The notes beneath the pieces are model-generated. The model did no database searches. It saw nothing but the letters and a program-made list of their open reading frames with translations, and had not been told where the DNA came from. A stretch of DNA of 64,000 nucleotides from positions 16,906-80,905 of the forward strand of contig CAIYLG010000034.1 of NCBI GenBank assembly GCA_903927025.1, in the 5' to 3' direction. Position numbers and translations under genes: made by a program. Each line of letters opens with the position of its first letter. The stretch's first letter is position 1. The DNA comes from an uncultured Armatimonadota bacterium. Lineage in GTDB: Bacteria > Armatimonadota > Fimbriimonadia > Fimbriimonadales > Fimbriimonadaceae. This document shows, piece after piece, positions 19,584 to 28,512 of this stretch.

Positions 19584-20750
19584 ATGAGCGGAGTCCGAGT
19601 GCTGGTTGGGACAAAAAAAGGGGCATTCATCTGTACAGCAGATGGGGACCGAAAAAATTGGAAGATTGAGGGTCCCCATTTTGGTGGGTGGGAGATGTAT
19701 CACCTAAAGGGATCTCCGGTAGATCCCAACCGGATCTATGCCTCTCAGTCAAGCGGATGGTTCGGACAGATTGTTCAGCGATCCGACGATGGTGGCAAAA
19801 CCTGGTCGCCTCCGGGCAGTGCGCCCGAGGATCTCGCGTCTGTCGATGGCTTTCCGCAGGGAGAAAGCAACAAGTTTGTCTACGAGGGCATTGCGGGCAC
19901 TCATCGTTGGTATGACGGAACGCCTCATCCCTGGGAGTTCAAGCGGGTATGGCACCTAGAGCCATCTTTGACCGATCCAGACACGGTTTTTGCCGGCGTA
20001 GAAGATGCTGCGCTATTTAAAAGTACGGACGCAGGACGCACCTGGACTGAGCTGTCCGGCCTAAGAACTCACACTACCGGCGCGGATTGGCAACCAGGAG
20101 CGGGAGGAATGTGCCTTCATACGATTCTCATCGATCCGAAAGCGCCAGATCGAATGTGGGTGGCAATTTCAGCGGCAGGATGCTTCCGCACCGACGACGG
20201 CGGCAAGACATGGAAACCAACGAACAAGGGATTGATTTCCAACTTTATGCCGAAGCCTGATGCTGAGGTCGGTCACTGCGTCCATAGAATCGCCCTGCAT
20301 CATACTCGGCCCGATACGCTGTTTATGCAGAAGCACTGGGATGTGATGCGCAGCGACGATGGTGGTGATAACTGGGTTGAGGTCAGCGGGAACCTTCCTT
20401 CTGATTTTGGATTCCCAATTGACGTCCACGCCCATGAGCCGGAGACGGTCTATGTGGTGCCGATCAAGAGTGACTCTGAGCACTACGTGCCAGAGGGCAA
20501 GCTACGTGTTTACCGAAGCAAGACCGGCGGCGGCGAATGGGAGGCACTTACCAATGGGCTTCCGCAGGAGAACTGCTACGCTAATGTGCTTCGAGATGCG
20601 ATGGCGGTGGACACGCTTGATGAATGCGGGATTTATTTCGGCACCACGAGCGGCCAGGTGTATGTCTCACCAGACGGTGGCGACCATTGGCAACCGATTG
20701 GAGAGCACTTCCCATCTGTTCTGTCTGTCGAAGTGCAGACCTTGGCGTGA
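19584..20750 (+). CDS. BNR/sialidase-like beta-propeller protein
   Basis: 388 residues made of repeated Asp-box segments: [36 protein letters not shown] and SPDGGDHW. This gives a six- or seven-bladed sialidase/VPS10-like propeller. There is no signal peptide, so it is probably cytoplasmic, and the sialidase Arg triad is not apparent, so enzymatic sialidase activity is unlikely. The start at 19584 has GGAG seven bases upstream. Its stop overlaps the start of the next gene (TGATG), so the two are translationally coupled. Proteins of this kind recur next to ThiS/MoaD-like sulfur carriers; their role is not known. Confidence 0.8.
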   Translation: MSGVRVLVGTKKGAFICTADGDRKNWKIEGPHFGGWEMYHLKGSPVDPNRIYASQSSGWFGQIVQRSDDGGKTWSPPGSAPEDLASVDGFPQGESNKFVYEGIAGTHRWYDGTPHPWEFKRVWHLEPSLTDPDTVFAGVEDAALFKSTDAGRTWTELSGLRTHTTGADWQPGAGGMCLHTILIDPKAPDRMWVAISAAGCFRTDDGGKTWKPTNKGLISNFMPKPDAEVGHCVHRIALHHTRPDTLFMQKHWDVMRSDDGGDNWVEVSGNLPSDFGFPIDVHAHEPETVYVVPIKSDSEHYVPEGKLRVYRSKTGGGEWEALTNGLPQENCYANVLRDAMAVDTLDECGIYFGTTSGQVYVSPDGGDHWQPIGEHFPSVLSVEVQTLA

Positions 20751-21046
20751 TGGTTCGAGTCATCCTGCCTCATCATCTGAGGAATCTGGCCCAACTTGGC
20801 CCAGAGATCGCCGTGAATGTCGAGAGTCCTGTTTCTGTCAGTCGAATCTTGGGAAGCATTGAACAGGCTTACCCTGTGCTTCGGGGAACGATTCGGGACC
20901 ACGGCACATTGAAGAGACGTCCGTTTCTGAGGTTCTTTGCGTGCGGAGAAGACATCTCACTCGACTCTCCCGACGCGGAGCTTCCGGAGACTATTTCAAA
21001 CGGGAGTGAGCCGTTTCTGGTTGTGGGCGCTATCGCTGGAGGCTAA
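20750..21046 (+). CDS. MoaD/ThiS-like sulfur-carrier protein
   Basis: 98 residues with a beta-grasp layout: [14 protein letters not shown], a helix with SVSRILGSIEQAYP, FLRFFACGEDI, and a C-terminal end FLVVGAIAGG. The final Gly-Gly is the feature that E1-like enzymes adenylate and thiocarboxylate. The start codon overlaps the stop of the BNR gene. The 3' end overlaps by four bases the 3' end of the convergent MoeZ-like gene, which encodes the expected activating enzyme. Which pathway receives the sulfur (molybdopterin, thiamine, cysteine or other) is not shown; other moa or thi genes are absent here. Confidence 0.8.
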   Translation: MVRVILPHHLRNLAQLGPEIAVNVESPVSVSRILGSIEQAYPVLRGTIRDHGTLKRRPFLRFFACGEDISLDSPDAELPETISNGSEPFLVVGAIAGG

Positions 21047-22161
21047 TGATCTTCCGCCTGCCAGGCGACGATTCCGCCGGTTAGATTCCAGACATCGGTA
21101 AATCCTGCCTGTGAGAGGATCTCGCAGGCAGCCGCGCTCCGCTTGCCGGAGTGGCAGTGGACGATGGTCTTTGTGGCTTTGCCAAGTTCACTCACCCGTT
21201 CTGGAAGCGTTCCAAGGGGGATGAGGATGGATCCGGGAATCCTCACCGTTTCAAACTCCTGTGGCTCTCGTACGTCGATCAGGACATGGGGAGACTCTGT
21301 TGACTGCAGCCGCCGATACTCAGCCGGACTGATCTCGTTGAGTTGCGCCTGCGCTTTTGGGATACCGCAGAAAGCATCATAGTCAATCAATTCTTTTATG
21401 GTCGGCTTGGTTCCGCAGATCGGGCAGTCTGGATCCCGCTTGATGCGCAGCTCTCTGAACGACATCTTGAGAGCGTCGTAAAGGAGCAAACGTCCGACGA
21501 GCGAGTCTCCGATGCCCAAAATCCATTTGATCGCTTCGGTCGCCTGAATGACGCCAATAATGCCGGGCAATACGCCAAGAACGCCGCCCTCGGCGCAGCT
21601 CGGCACCATTCCCGGTGGAGGAGGCTCGGGATAGAGGCATCGATAGCACGGACCCGCATCCGTGCAGAACACGGAAGCCTGACCGTCAAACCGAAAGATG
21701 GAGCCGTACATATTCGGCTTGCCAAGCAGCACGCAGGCATCGTTCACCAGATATCTGGTGGGGAAGTTATCGGTTCCGTCGACGACGAGGTCGTAATGGC
21801 TGATGATCTCCAGTGCGTTTGCTGATGTCAGAAAGGCATCGTGCTGCACCACCGTGACGTTTGGGTTTAAATCTCCAATGGTATCGGAGGCTGATTCCAG
21901 CTTGGTACGGCCAACATCGGATGTGCCGTGAAGAATCTGACGCTGAAGGTTGGTTAAGTCCACAACATCGGCATCCACGATGCCGAGGGTGCCAATGCCG
22001 CTGGCCGCAAGATACATCGCGGCGGGGGAGCCCAGTCCGCCCGCGCCAACGAGCAGGATGCGGGCGGACTTCAGGCGAAGCTGACCTTCCCGACCTACCT
22101 CGGGAAGGATCAGATGCCGGGTGTACCGGGCGGACTCCTCTTTGCTGAAATCGCCACTCAT
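21043..22161 (-). CDS. moeZ: ThiF/MoeB-type adenylyltransferase with rhodanese domain (MoeZ-like)
   Basis: 372 residues. The E1-like domain (~10-250) has the nucleotide loop GAGGLGSPAAMYLA, the aspartate segment DADVVDLTNLQRQ, and paired zinc cysteines CYRC and CPIC. The rhodanese domain (~275-372) ends in the active-site loop IVHCHSGKRSA with Cys about 339. Such enzymes adenylate the Gly-Gly terminus of a ThiS/MoaD-like carrier and then pass sulfur to it. The carrier gene lies immediately opposite, tail to tail. The name follows the domain composition; the partner pathway is open. Confidence 0.9.
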   Translation of the reverse strand: MSGDFSKEESARYTRHLILPEVGREGQLRLKSARILLVGAGGLGSPAAMYLAASGIGTLGIVDADVVDLTNLQRQILHGTSDVGRTKLESASDTIGDLNPNVTVVQHDAFLTSANALEIISHYDLVVDGTDNFPTRYLVNDACVLLGKPNMYGSIFRFDGQASVFCTDAGPCYRCLYPEPPPPGMVPSCAEGGVLGVLPGIIGVIQATEAIKWILGIGDSLVGRLLLYDALKMSFRELRIKRDPDCPICGTKPTIKELIDYDAFCGIPKAQAQLNEISPAEYRRLQSTESPHVLIDVREPQEFETVRIPGSILIPLGTLPERVSELGKATKTIVHCHSGKRSAAACEILSQAGFTDVWNLTGGIVAWQAEDH

Positions 22162-22188
22162 GGCGTTCAGTTTACGAGGAATTCCGCG

Positions 22189-25164
22189 CTATGGTAGTCC
22201 GCGAACGATGACGAGATTCTGAGTGACGTTATATCCGTAAATATAGAACGCCACTGTGTGGTTGCCGCAGGCAATAAAGCTGTTGCATCCGCCAGGAATA
22301 CTGCCAGTGTCAAACCAGGGATATTCGGTAAGGGTCGTGAGATCAAACGAGAGAATTCTCTTGTTGTGACCGGAATCCCAAGAGACATAGTAGATTCGAT
22401 TGTCGGGGGCATTAACTCCCACTTCCCGGTCAACAAGGAAGTCGGTAAGCGGAAGTGAGCTCTGAACGATCTGATTGATCGGGTCGACAATCGAAGGGCT
22501 GGCCGTGTAGATCAGGTTGTTGTACCAAACGCCACCACGGACGCTGATCCCGTATTGATGAACCCAATTGACCAGCGTCGGAGTCACGGTGCTGACGAAG
22601 AGGCTGTCGCCTCCGCCACCATTGGTGTAGCCATCTCCATAAAGGATCGAGCCATCGCCATTGAAGATGCCGGCAATGCCGGTCGGGACCGTGTTGGGCC
22701 GTGCAATAGCGCTCACAGATGTTGCGACATCGTAAATGTTGGTGTTCACGCCTCCGTTAGGATTGCCAGAGATCATGAAGCTCTGTGGAGAGCCAGGAAC
22801 AGTTTCGAGGTCGTACACGCCACCAAAGTGAATCGGATACGTGCCGTCCACGAGTCCAGTCTGAAGGTTTACCCTTCGAACGCTGCCGTCGGCAGGGCTG
22901 TCTGTGTAGGCATATTTGCCATCGCTGGTTACGCGGACCTTTCCAAGCTGAACCCCCACGCTATAAGACTTTTCAATCGCTCCCGTACCCGGATCAATGC
23001 GCAGGATACAGTTGCCGTATTGGGTGTTATCGTTTTGCTCCGCGGCAAAGATCTTGCCAGATACGGAGTCGAAGGTGATGTCGTTGATCTGTAGATTCAG
23101 GATTTGAACCAGCTGGATCGTGACTGTCAGCTTCGCCGTCGCTAAGCCACCACTTGGATCGCTTGCAGTAATCGTTGCGGTGGTTGCCGCTCCTACCGCG
23201 TTTCCAGTGATGGTGAACTTGGCCGAAGTGGCACCAGCGGCAACGGTGACCGTCTGCGGAACAGTTGCCGCTGCGGAATTGCTGATGAGGCTGACGATGA
23301 ATCCGCCAGTTGGGGCGGCCGCGTTCAGGGTCACGGTTCCGGAGGAAGTTGAGCCAGCCTGAATCGAAGTTGGATTCAGCGACAGGGAGACAACTCCGAT
23401 CGGAGTCACCGTTAGCTGGGCCGAGACGCTCTTGCCGAGGGTCGCGGTCAGAGTGACATTCTGGGGTGAAGTTACCGCCGAGGTACCAATGGTAAACGTT
23501 GCGGTGGTTGCTCCGCCTGCAACGGTCACTGAAGCTGGGATTGAGACGTTATTTGAACTGCTGGAGAGCACAACCGCGATGCCTGTAGCAGGAGCGGCAG
23601 TGTTGATCGTCACGGTTCCCGTTGCGGATGCAGTTCCAATCACTGAAGTAGGCTGCACTGTGAGCTGAGTCACCTGAGGAGCCTGGATGGTGATTTGGGC
23701 CGTGGTGCTAATGTTGTTGAAGCTGGCCGCAATCGTCGCATTCAGCGTTGTTGGACCCGAGAAAGTCTGGAGGGTAAACGTACCCGTGGTGGTTCCGGCA
23801 GGAACGGTAACGGTTGCGGGCACAGAAACCTGAGCCGATGTCGTTCCGAGTTGGATTGTCAGACCCGCGGAAGGCGCGGGTGAACTGATGGTCACAGTTC
23901 CAGCAGCACTCGCACCACCAAGAACTGTTGTTGGAGAAAGGGTAAGCGCTGTGAGCTTCGGCGGATCAATCGTTAGCGTCGCAACCGCTGAAGAGCCGCT
24001 GAACTTCGCAGATATCGTGGCAGGATTTGCCGTGGCAACTGGCACGGTTGAAATGGCGAAGTTTGCGGTTGTGTTTCCAGTCGGGACCGTGACGGTGTTT
24101 GGAAAGCTCAACCCAAATGCGGTCGAGCTGAGGCTCACGATGGCTCCGTTTCCGGAGGCTGGCGCATTTAGCGTTACCGTGCCGGTACTTGAGGCGCCTC
24201 CCACGATTTCACCGGGGTTAACGGCGAGATTGCTTACGGCGAGGGGAATCACGGTGAGAACCTGAGAGCTGGAAACCGACCCCATCTTTGCTGTGATCTT
24301 TGATGTTGTGCTCGTGGTTACTGGGCTTGTGCCAACGGTGAAGGTGACAGTCGAGGCACCCGCTGGCACAGTGACAGAACTGGGAACGGTGGCAACTTTT
24401 GCGCTGCTGGTCAGAGTGACCTTGTCGCCGCCCTTGGGTGCGAGACCGGTCAGCGACACGGTGCCGATGCTGGTTCCGCCACCTCCAACTTGAGTTGGCG
24501 ATAGGGTAAGCCCCGCCAGGGCCGAAGGCTTAATCGTCAAGCTTCCGCTAACAGAGCCGCCAGAGGCTTTGGCAGTGACGCGGGCTGTGGTTGAGACGGT
24601 CACCGCAGTCGTCGTGCATGATGCTGTACCTGAAACCGCTCCTGCTGGAACGGTGATGGAGCTTGGACCACCCCATGCGGGGCTTGAGGACGTCAAGCTC
24701 GCAGTGATGCCGCCGTTGGGGGCAGGAGACCCGAGGGCCAACGTGAGGGTGGATGCGCCACCTCCAGTCACGGTGGATGGAGAGAAAGAAAGCGAACCGA
24801 GCTTAGCGGCAGTAATTGTCAGTGTTGCCTTAGCCGTGCTTGATCCAAGCGATCCCTTGATAGACGCTGATGTGGTTGCAGTGACGGGCGAGGTGGAGAT
24901 CGAAAAGGTCGCGGTTGTTTTGCCGCTTGGCACTGTTACACTGCCTGGCACGCTTGCCGCGGTAGAAGCTGACGTAAGCGAAACAGAAATTCCTTCCGTG
25001 CCAGCTTTAGCGGAGATCGTGACGGTTCCGGTGCTTGTCTTCCCACCCGCTACGGATGCTGGTGAAACTGAGACGCTGCGGAGGGTTTGCGCGCTTGCGG
25101 AGCCGAAAACTGCTGCGATAAGGCAGGTCACCGAAATGAAGTGGCGAAAGGCTGGCAATTTCAT
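22189..25164 (-). CDS. Giant secreted protein: seven VGG repeats plus C-terminal propeller-like domain
   Basis: 991 residues with a clean signal peptide (ending FGSASAQ). Residues ~30-690 are seven tandem repeats of the consensus LxSVxLSPxxVxGGxSxTGTVTL seen in two other genes here. Residues ~695-991 form a different beta-rich domain with segments DGKYAYTDSPADGSVRRVNL and SGKIFAAEQND, reminiscent of a YVTN-like propeller. So the repeat is N-terminal here, whereas in the 6294 protein the propeller precedes it. The stop lies 27 bases before the MoeZ-like gene. Likely role is extracellular binding or structure; no enzyme motif is seen. Confidence 0.85.
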   Translation of the reverse strand: MKLPAFRHFISVTCLIAAVFGSASAQTLRSVSVSPASVAGGKTSTGTVTISAKAGTEGISVSLTSASTAASVPGSVTVPSGKTTATFSISTSPVTATTSASIKGSLGSSTAKATLTITAAKLGSLSFSPSTVTGGGASTLTLALGSPAPNGGITASLTSSSPAWGGPSSITVPAGAVSGTASCTTTAVTVSTTARVTAKASGGSVSGSLTIKPSALAGLTLSPTQVGGGGTSIGTVSLTGLAPKGGDKVTLTSSAKVATVPSSVTVPAGASTVTFTVGTSPVTTSTTSKITAKMGSVSSSQVLTVIPLAVSNLAVNPGEIVGGASSTGTVTLNAPASGNGAIVSLSSTAFGLSFPNTVTVPTGNTTANFAISTVPVATANPATISAKFSGSSAVATLTIDPPKLTALTLSPTTVLGGASAAGTVTISSPAPSAGLTIQLGTTSAQVSVPATVTVPAGTTTGTFTLQTFSGPTTLNATIAASFNNISTTAQITIQAPQVTQLTVQPTSVIGTASATGTVTINTAAPATGIAVVLSSSSNNVSIPASVTVAGGATTATFTIGTSAVTSPQNVTLTATLGKSVSAQLTVTPIGVVSLSLNPTSIQAGSTSSGTVTLNAAAPTGGFIVSLISNSAAATVPQTVTVAAGATSAKFTITGNAVGAATTATITASDPSGGLATAKLTVTIQLVQILNLQINDITFDSVSGKIFAAEQNDNTQYGNCILRIDPGTGAIEKSYSVGVQLGKVRVTSDGKYAYTDSPADGSVRRVNLQTGLVDGTYPIHFGGVYDLETVPGSPQSFMISGNPNGGVNTNIYDVATSVSAIARPNTVPTGIAGIFNGDGSILYGDGYTNGGGGDSLFVSTVTPTLVNWVHQYGISVRGGVWYNNLIYTASPSIVDPINQIVQSSLPLTDFLVDREVGVNAPDNRIYYVSWDSGHNKRILSFDLTTLTEYPWFDTGSIPGGCNSFIACGNHTVAFYIYGYNVTQNLVIVRGLP

Positions 25165-25183
25165 GGGTAGCTCGCTAAGGCGC

Positions 25184-25197
25184 TATAGGGCCCTATA
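25184..25197. promoter_or_regulatory. Perfect 14-bp palindrome between divergent genes
   Basis: TATAGGGCCCTATA is its own reverse complement and lies 20 bases upstream of the repeat-protein start on the minus strand. The TATAGG/TATAGC ends could act as -10 elements, so a dimeric repressor site is plausible. A TATAAA at 25251-25256 may serve the divergent deacetylase gene. Confidence 0.4.
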
Positions 25198-25309
25198 CTC
25201 CGTCATCCTAGCACCTTCTCCTGTGAGGGCAAAGTGCGTCGGTGGAATCCTATAAAAGTCTATTGAGTATTCAGCAATTGCGTCTGTTTGTGGAGTGGTT
25301 CCAAATAGA

Positions 25310-26134
25310 ATGGAGGCGTTGATTGCCTTAGCCTTTCTTGTAGTCACCGCGGGGACCGTCCCCGTGATCTGCTATCACGAATTTGGGGGGCCTCCAGAAT
25401 TCAGCGGGGGGCCTCAATTCGACGTCCACGGCCTCAATATTCCCATTTCTGCCTTTCGGCAACAACTGGAGGTAATGGAAAAGCAAGGCTACTATCCCGT
25501 CAATATGCGGGATCTCATTCGAGGAAAGCTTTCCATCCCTAAGGGCCGCAGGCCGATTGTGCTCACGTTTGACGATGGGCGTCCCACTCAGTTTCGATAC
25601 CTCGAGAACGGGAGTATCGATCCGAACTGTGCGGTAGGTGTGATGGTCGATTTTCATCATCATCATCCGGACTGGCCAACGCGCGGGACATTCTATATCA
25701 TTGCCGGCTCGGATGAGAACGGCGTACCGTTCGACCAGGAAGACTTGGAACGACAAAAACTGAAGCAGCTCTTAGATTGGGGCTTTGAGCTTGGCAACCA
25801 CACCCTCACCCATCCAAGTTTTAAGAAGCTGACCCGGCGACAGCTTCTGCACGAGATTTCAGGTGGAGATGCCTACTTGAAGCGACTTTTCCCAAGTCTC
25901 AAAGTGGACACCCTTGCGTTGCCCTACGGCGACCTTCCCGAGAATCTGAATGATCGTAACGTCCTAGTGAAAGGCAGATCGGTCGGCCATGCCTACCAAA
26001 ACATCGGCGTTCTCTTGGTAGGTGGCGGTCTAAGCCACCTACCAGGCGAAAAAGGATTTGACCCATTTCGAATCCCCAGAGTGCTGCCGATTCCTGGGGC
26101 GGTCGAGAAGCTACTCACCAGTGCTGGACCCTAA
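25310..26134 (+). CDS. Exported polysaccharide deacetylase-family protein
   Basis: 274 residues with an N-terminal hydrophobic signal (MEALIALAFLVVTAG). The NodB fold shows motif 1 LTFDDGRP with the catalytic base and metal Asp, and motif 2 GFELGNHTLTHPSF with the two metal-binding histidines. PVICYHEF at the start and a late LALPYGDLP complete the CE4-like pattern. Likely substrates are N- or O-acetylated glycans of wall or environment. ATG 25310 is favoured; GTG 25295 is an alternative. Its 3' end overlaps by four bases the end of the convergent beta-helix gene. Confidence 0.85.
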   Translation: MEALIALAFLVVTAGTVPVICYHEFGGPPEFSGGPQFDVHGLNIPISAFRQQLEVMEKQGYYPVNMRDLIRGKLSIPKGRRPIVLTFDDGRPTQFRYLENGSIDPNCAVGVMVDFHHHHPDWPTRGTFYIIAGSDENGVPFDQEDLERQKLKQLLDWGFELGNHTLTHPSFKKLTRRQLLHEISGGDAYLKRLFPSLKVDTLALPYGDLPENLNDRNVLVKGRSVGHAYQNIGVLLVGGGLSHLPGEKGFDPFRIPRVLPIPGAVEKLLTSAGP

Positions 26135-28047
26135 AGCTTCTTTCTGAACCCATCCAAGTGCAAGCCAGATGCACGCTTCAACATTGCAATGTGATTTCCC
26201 TCTCGCGGTGACATTGCGGGCAGTGCGCTGTTCTCCACGATCTTGGATGTCGTCTCGAACGGCTTCTCCATCCGCTCCGTCACTTTGCCTGAGTGAATCA
26301 GCACATTTCCTTGAAGGATATTTCCAGCAGGTGCCATCGGATTCTCAGTGAGGATGTTGACGAGGCCGGGGTAGCTTTTGGCCCACACCTCTGACTGATA
26401 GGGCATCGCGTTGAGACGCTCCATCATTGTTGGTCGGGAGGTAGCGGCCCAGCCGAGGCCACGGGCGTCGCAGTCGAAGGCAAGGTCGCAATCGATGAGG
26501 ACATTGTCCTTGAGCTCGTTGTCTCGTCCGCCTCCGATGAGGAAGCCCCAGTGACATCGTTCGATGAGGTTTCCGATCATTTGGATGCCAGATCCGAGGT
26601 CGTCCACGTAGATGGCTGGCTCCCACTTGCGCTGGCCGACATTGTCCTCGAACCAGTTGCCCTGAATCACAGTCCCACGGGCTGTCCAGTCGCGTCCGGT
26701 GTAGACCACGCCACCATCGCCCGTCAGCGTGATGGTTCTGGCAAAGTGGTTGAACTCAATATGATGGTTGTTGCCACCATAAATGATTGCCGAGTGTGGT
26801 GCATCGTGGATGTAGCAGTGGGTAACGCGGTTTCCCACCCCATCCAACATGACCGCGGGGCGATACGTTTGTGAACGCCGCTCAAAGTTCCAGATGTCGC
26901 AGTTGTCCACATAGTTGTTTCCGGCAACGAGGGTTGCCCGATCACCTCCCGAAAGTCGAACACCGCCTTCACCTGTTGCCGTAATGTCGCACGATTGGAG
27001 CCCACAATCGTGACTCTGCGTAATGCTTGCTGCCATCGCTCCGAGGTTCTCAAATCGGCAGGCCGCGAACTGGACATGATCTCCTTTGACTATGCTGGCG
27101 GCAGTTCCTCGGCTGTATGCGAAGGTAAGTCCTTGAACTTTGATGTTGGAGCCACCATTGATCGTGATGAGCGGTTGACTCAGCGTCGACATTGTAATGG
27201 GCCCTGGCTTTGCACCCGGAATGAAGTAAAGCTTTCGATTTGTGCGGTCGATGTAGTATTCGCCGGGTGCATCGAGCTCTTCAATCAGGTTTTCGGCGAA
27301 GAACGGAGTGCCGGCGTCGACGCCATAAACGGCGGGAGATTCCAAGGTAATGGCCCCTGAGCTGGCATCCACACCGTGAACTCGAATGCTTTCATCGGCC
27401 CAGTCGAATTTCCAATAGCCGTACATCCAGGCATCCTCTGCGCTGCCCCATCCTTTGGCCCGATCTCCGATGCTGAATATGGGCCTTCGCGCAGGCTTGT
27501 CATGATCGTGTTCGCCATTTCCAGGTTCGTCGACTTTCCCCACCTTAGCAAATCCGGTGTTGGGCCAGCGCGCCAGCGTCATCACGCTGTGCCCCTCGTA
27601 AAGTTCGTTTGGTGCCGGACTGGCACCATGCGGAAATCCGCGCGCTTGGATGGGATCTAGTTTCTGGATGCCAAGGGCTCCCAGGTCGACTTCCATCACT
27701 CCACTTCGAGCTGACGAATCAATAATTCGGTTGAGAATGGACGCGTCCGTGCAGGGGTGAATGGCGGTTGAGGGAATCGATAACCCCCCCGAGACCATGG
27801 CGTGCTGTCCAGACTCCACGCGAATGGTGAGGCCGCTATCCCGATTGTCCAATTCAAGCGATTGGCTGAGGTTGTAAGTGCCACCCTTGACCACGATGGT
27901 GTGAACCCCGAGCCCTCTGGCCGCGTCTTTAGCCGCCGCCAACGAGGCAAATGGTGCCTTTGCACTTCCAGGGAATAAGTCGGAACCAGCCGGACTCACG
28001 TAAAGGGTGTTGGGTGCAAAGAGAAGGCAAATCACCGTTGACAGCAT
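26131..28047 (-). CDS. Secreted right-handed parallel beta-helix protein
   Basis: 638 residues. A short signal (MLSTVICLLFAPN) is followed at once by LYVSPAGSDLFPGSAKAPF, the usual opening of DUF1565/pectate-lyase-like beta-helix proteins. Many later rungs read as short strands ending in Asn or Gly (QGNWFEDN, MIGNLIERC, LKDNVLIDCD). Such proteins are polysaccharide lyases, hydrolases or binding proteins; no catalytic set could be assigned by eye. It lies between a deacetylase and a response-regulator pair, near a rhamnosidase, and fits a polysaccharide-use cluster. Confidence 0.8.
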   Translation of the reverse strand: MLSTVICLLFAPNTLYVSPAGSDLFPGSAKAPFASLAAAKDAARGLGVHTIVVKGGTYNLSQSLELDNRDSGLTIRVESGQHAMVSGGLSIPSTAIHPCTDASILNRIIDSSARSGVMEVDLGALGIQKLDPIQARGFPHGASPAPNELYEGHSVMTLARWPNTGFAKVGKVDEPGNGEHDHDKPARRPIFSIGDRAKGWGSAEDAWMYGYWKFDWADESIRVHGVDASSGAITLESPAVYGVDAGTPFFAENLIEELDAPGEYYIDRTNRKLYFIPGAKPGPITMSTLSQPLITINGGSNIKVQGLTFAYSRGTAASIVKGDHVQFAACRFENLGAMAASITQSHDCGLQSCDITATGEGGVRLSGGDRATLVAGNNYVDNCDIWNFERRSQTYRPAVMLDGVGNRVTHCYIHDAPHSAIIYGGNNHHIEFNHFARTITLTGDGGVVYTGRDWTARGTVIQGNWFEDNVGQRKWEPAIYVDDLGSGIQMIGNLIERCHWGFLIGGGRDNELKDNVLIDCDLAFDCDARGLGWAATSRPTMMERLNAMPYQSEVWAKSYPGLVNILTENPMAPAGNILQGNVLIHSGKVTERMEKPFETTSKIVENSALPAMSPREGNHIAMLKRASGLHLDGFRKKL

Positions 28048-28083
28048 GAGTGGACGTTACCCGTCTCCTGCGCCTGCCGCCAC

Positions 28084-28512
28084 CTACTGAATGTGCGGGC
28101 CCAAGTTGTGGAGTTCCTCCACCTCACAGATCTTGAAGACCTCCTGGCAGGTAAACGGTTTCACTAAGACCTTGTCGAAGCCAGCTTGGACTAATCCAGA
28201 AGCCTCCGACTTGGATGAGCCGGCGCTCACCGCGACAATAACGTTATGTTTCTCCTCAGACCTTCGTATCTCAAGCATCGCCGACCTCCCATCAAGGGTT
28301 GGCATGTTCAAGTCCATGAAGATGAGGTCGTACTGCTTGTTGAGAGCATAAACCACTGCCGTGCATCCACTGTGGGCGGTGTCTGCTACCCAGTTCCGCA
28401 GACAGAGCATCTCTGACAGGATTTCCAGATTGATGGGGTCGTCATCGACGACAAGTGCGGCAAGGACCGGACTTGATACCATGCGCGTCCTCGGGTGAGA
28501 ACCATCGTTCAT
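28084..28512 (-). CDS. Stand-alone receiver-domain response regulator
   Basis: 142 residues, all one receiver domain: acidic pocket VVDDDPIN, acceptor in LIFMDLNMPTLDG (Asp67), switch residue in VAVSAGSS and the conserved Lys in LVKPF. There is no output domain. The start overlaps the stop of the LuxR-type gene by four bases (ATGA), so production is coupled and the two products probably act together. The receiver resembles those of hybrid kinases, consistent with a phosphorelay. Confidence 0.9.
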   Translation of the reverse strand: MNDGSHPRTRMVSSPVLAALVVDDDPINLEILSEMLCLRNWVADTAHSGCTAVVYALNKQYDLIFMDLNMPTLDGRSAMLEIRRSEEKHNVIVAVSAGSSKSEASGLVQAGFDKVLVKPFTCQEVFKICEVEELHNLGPHIQ

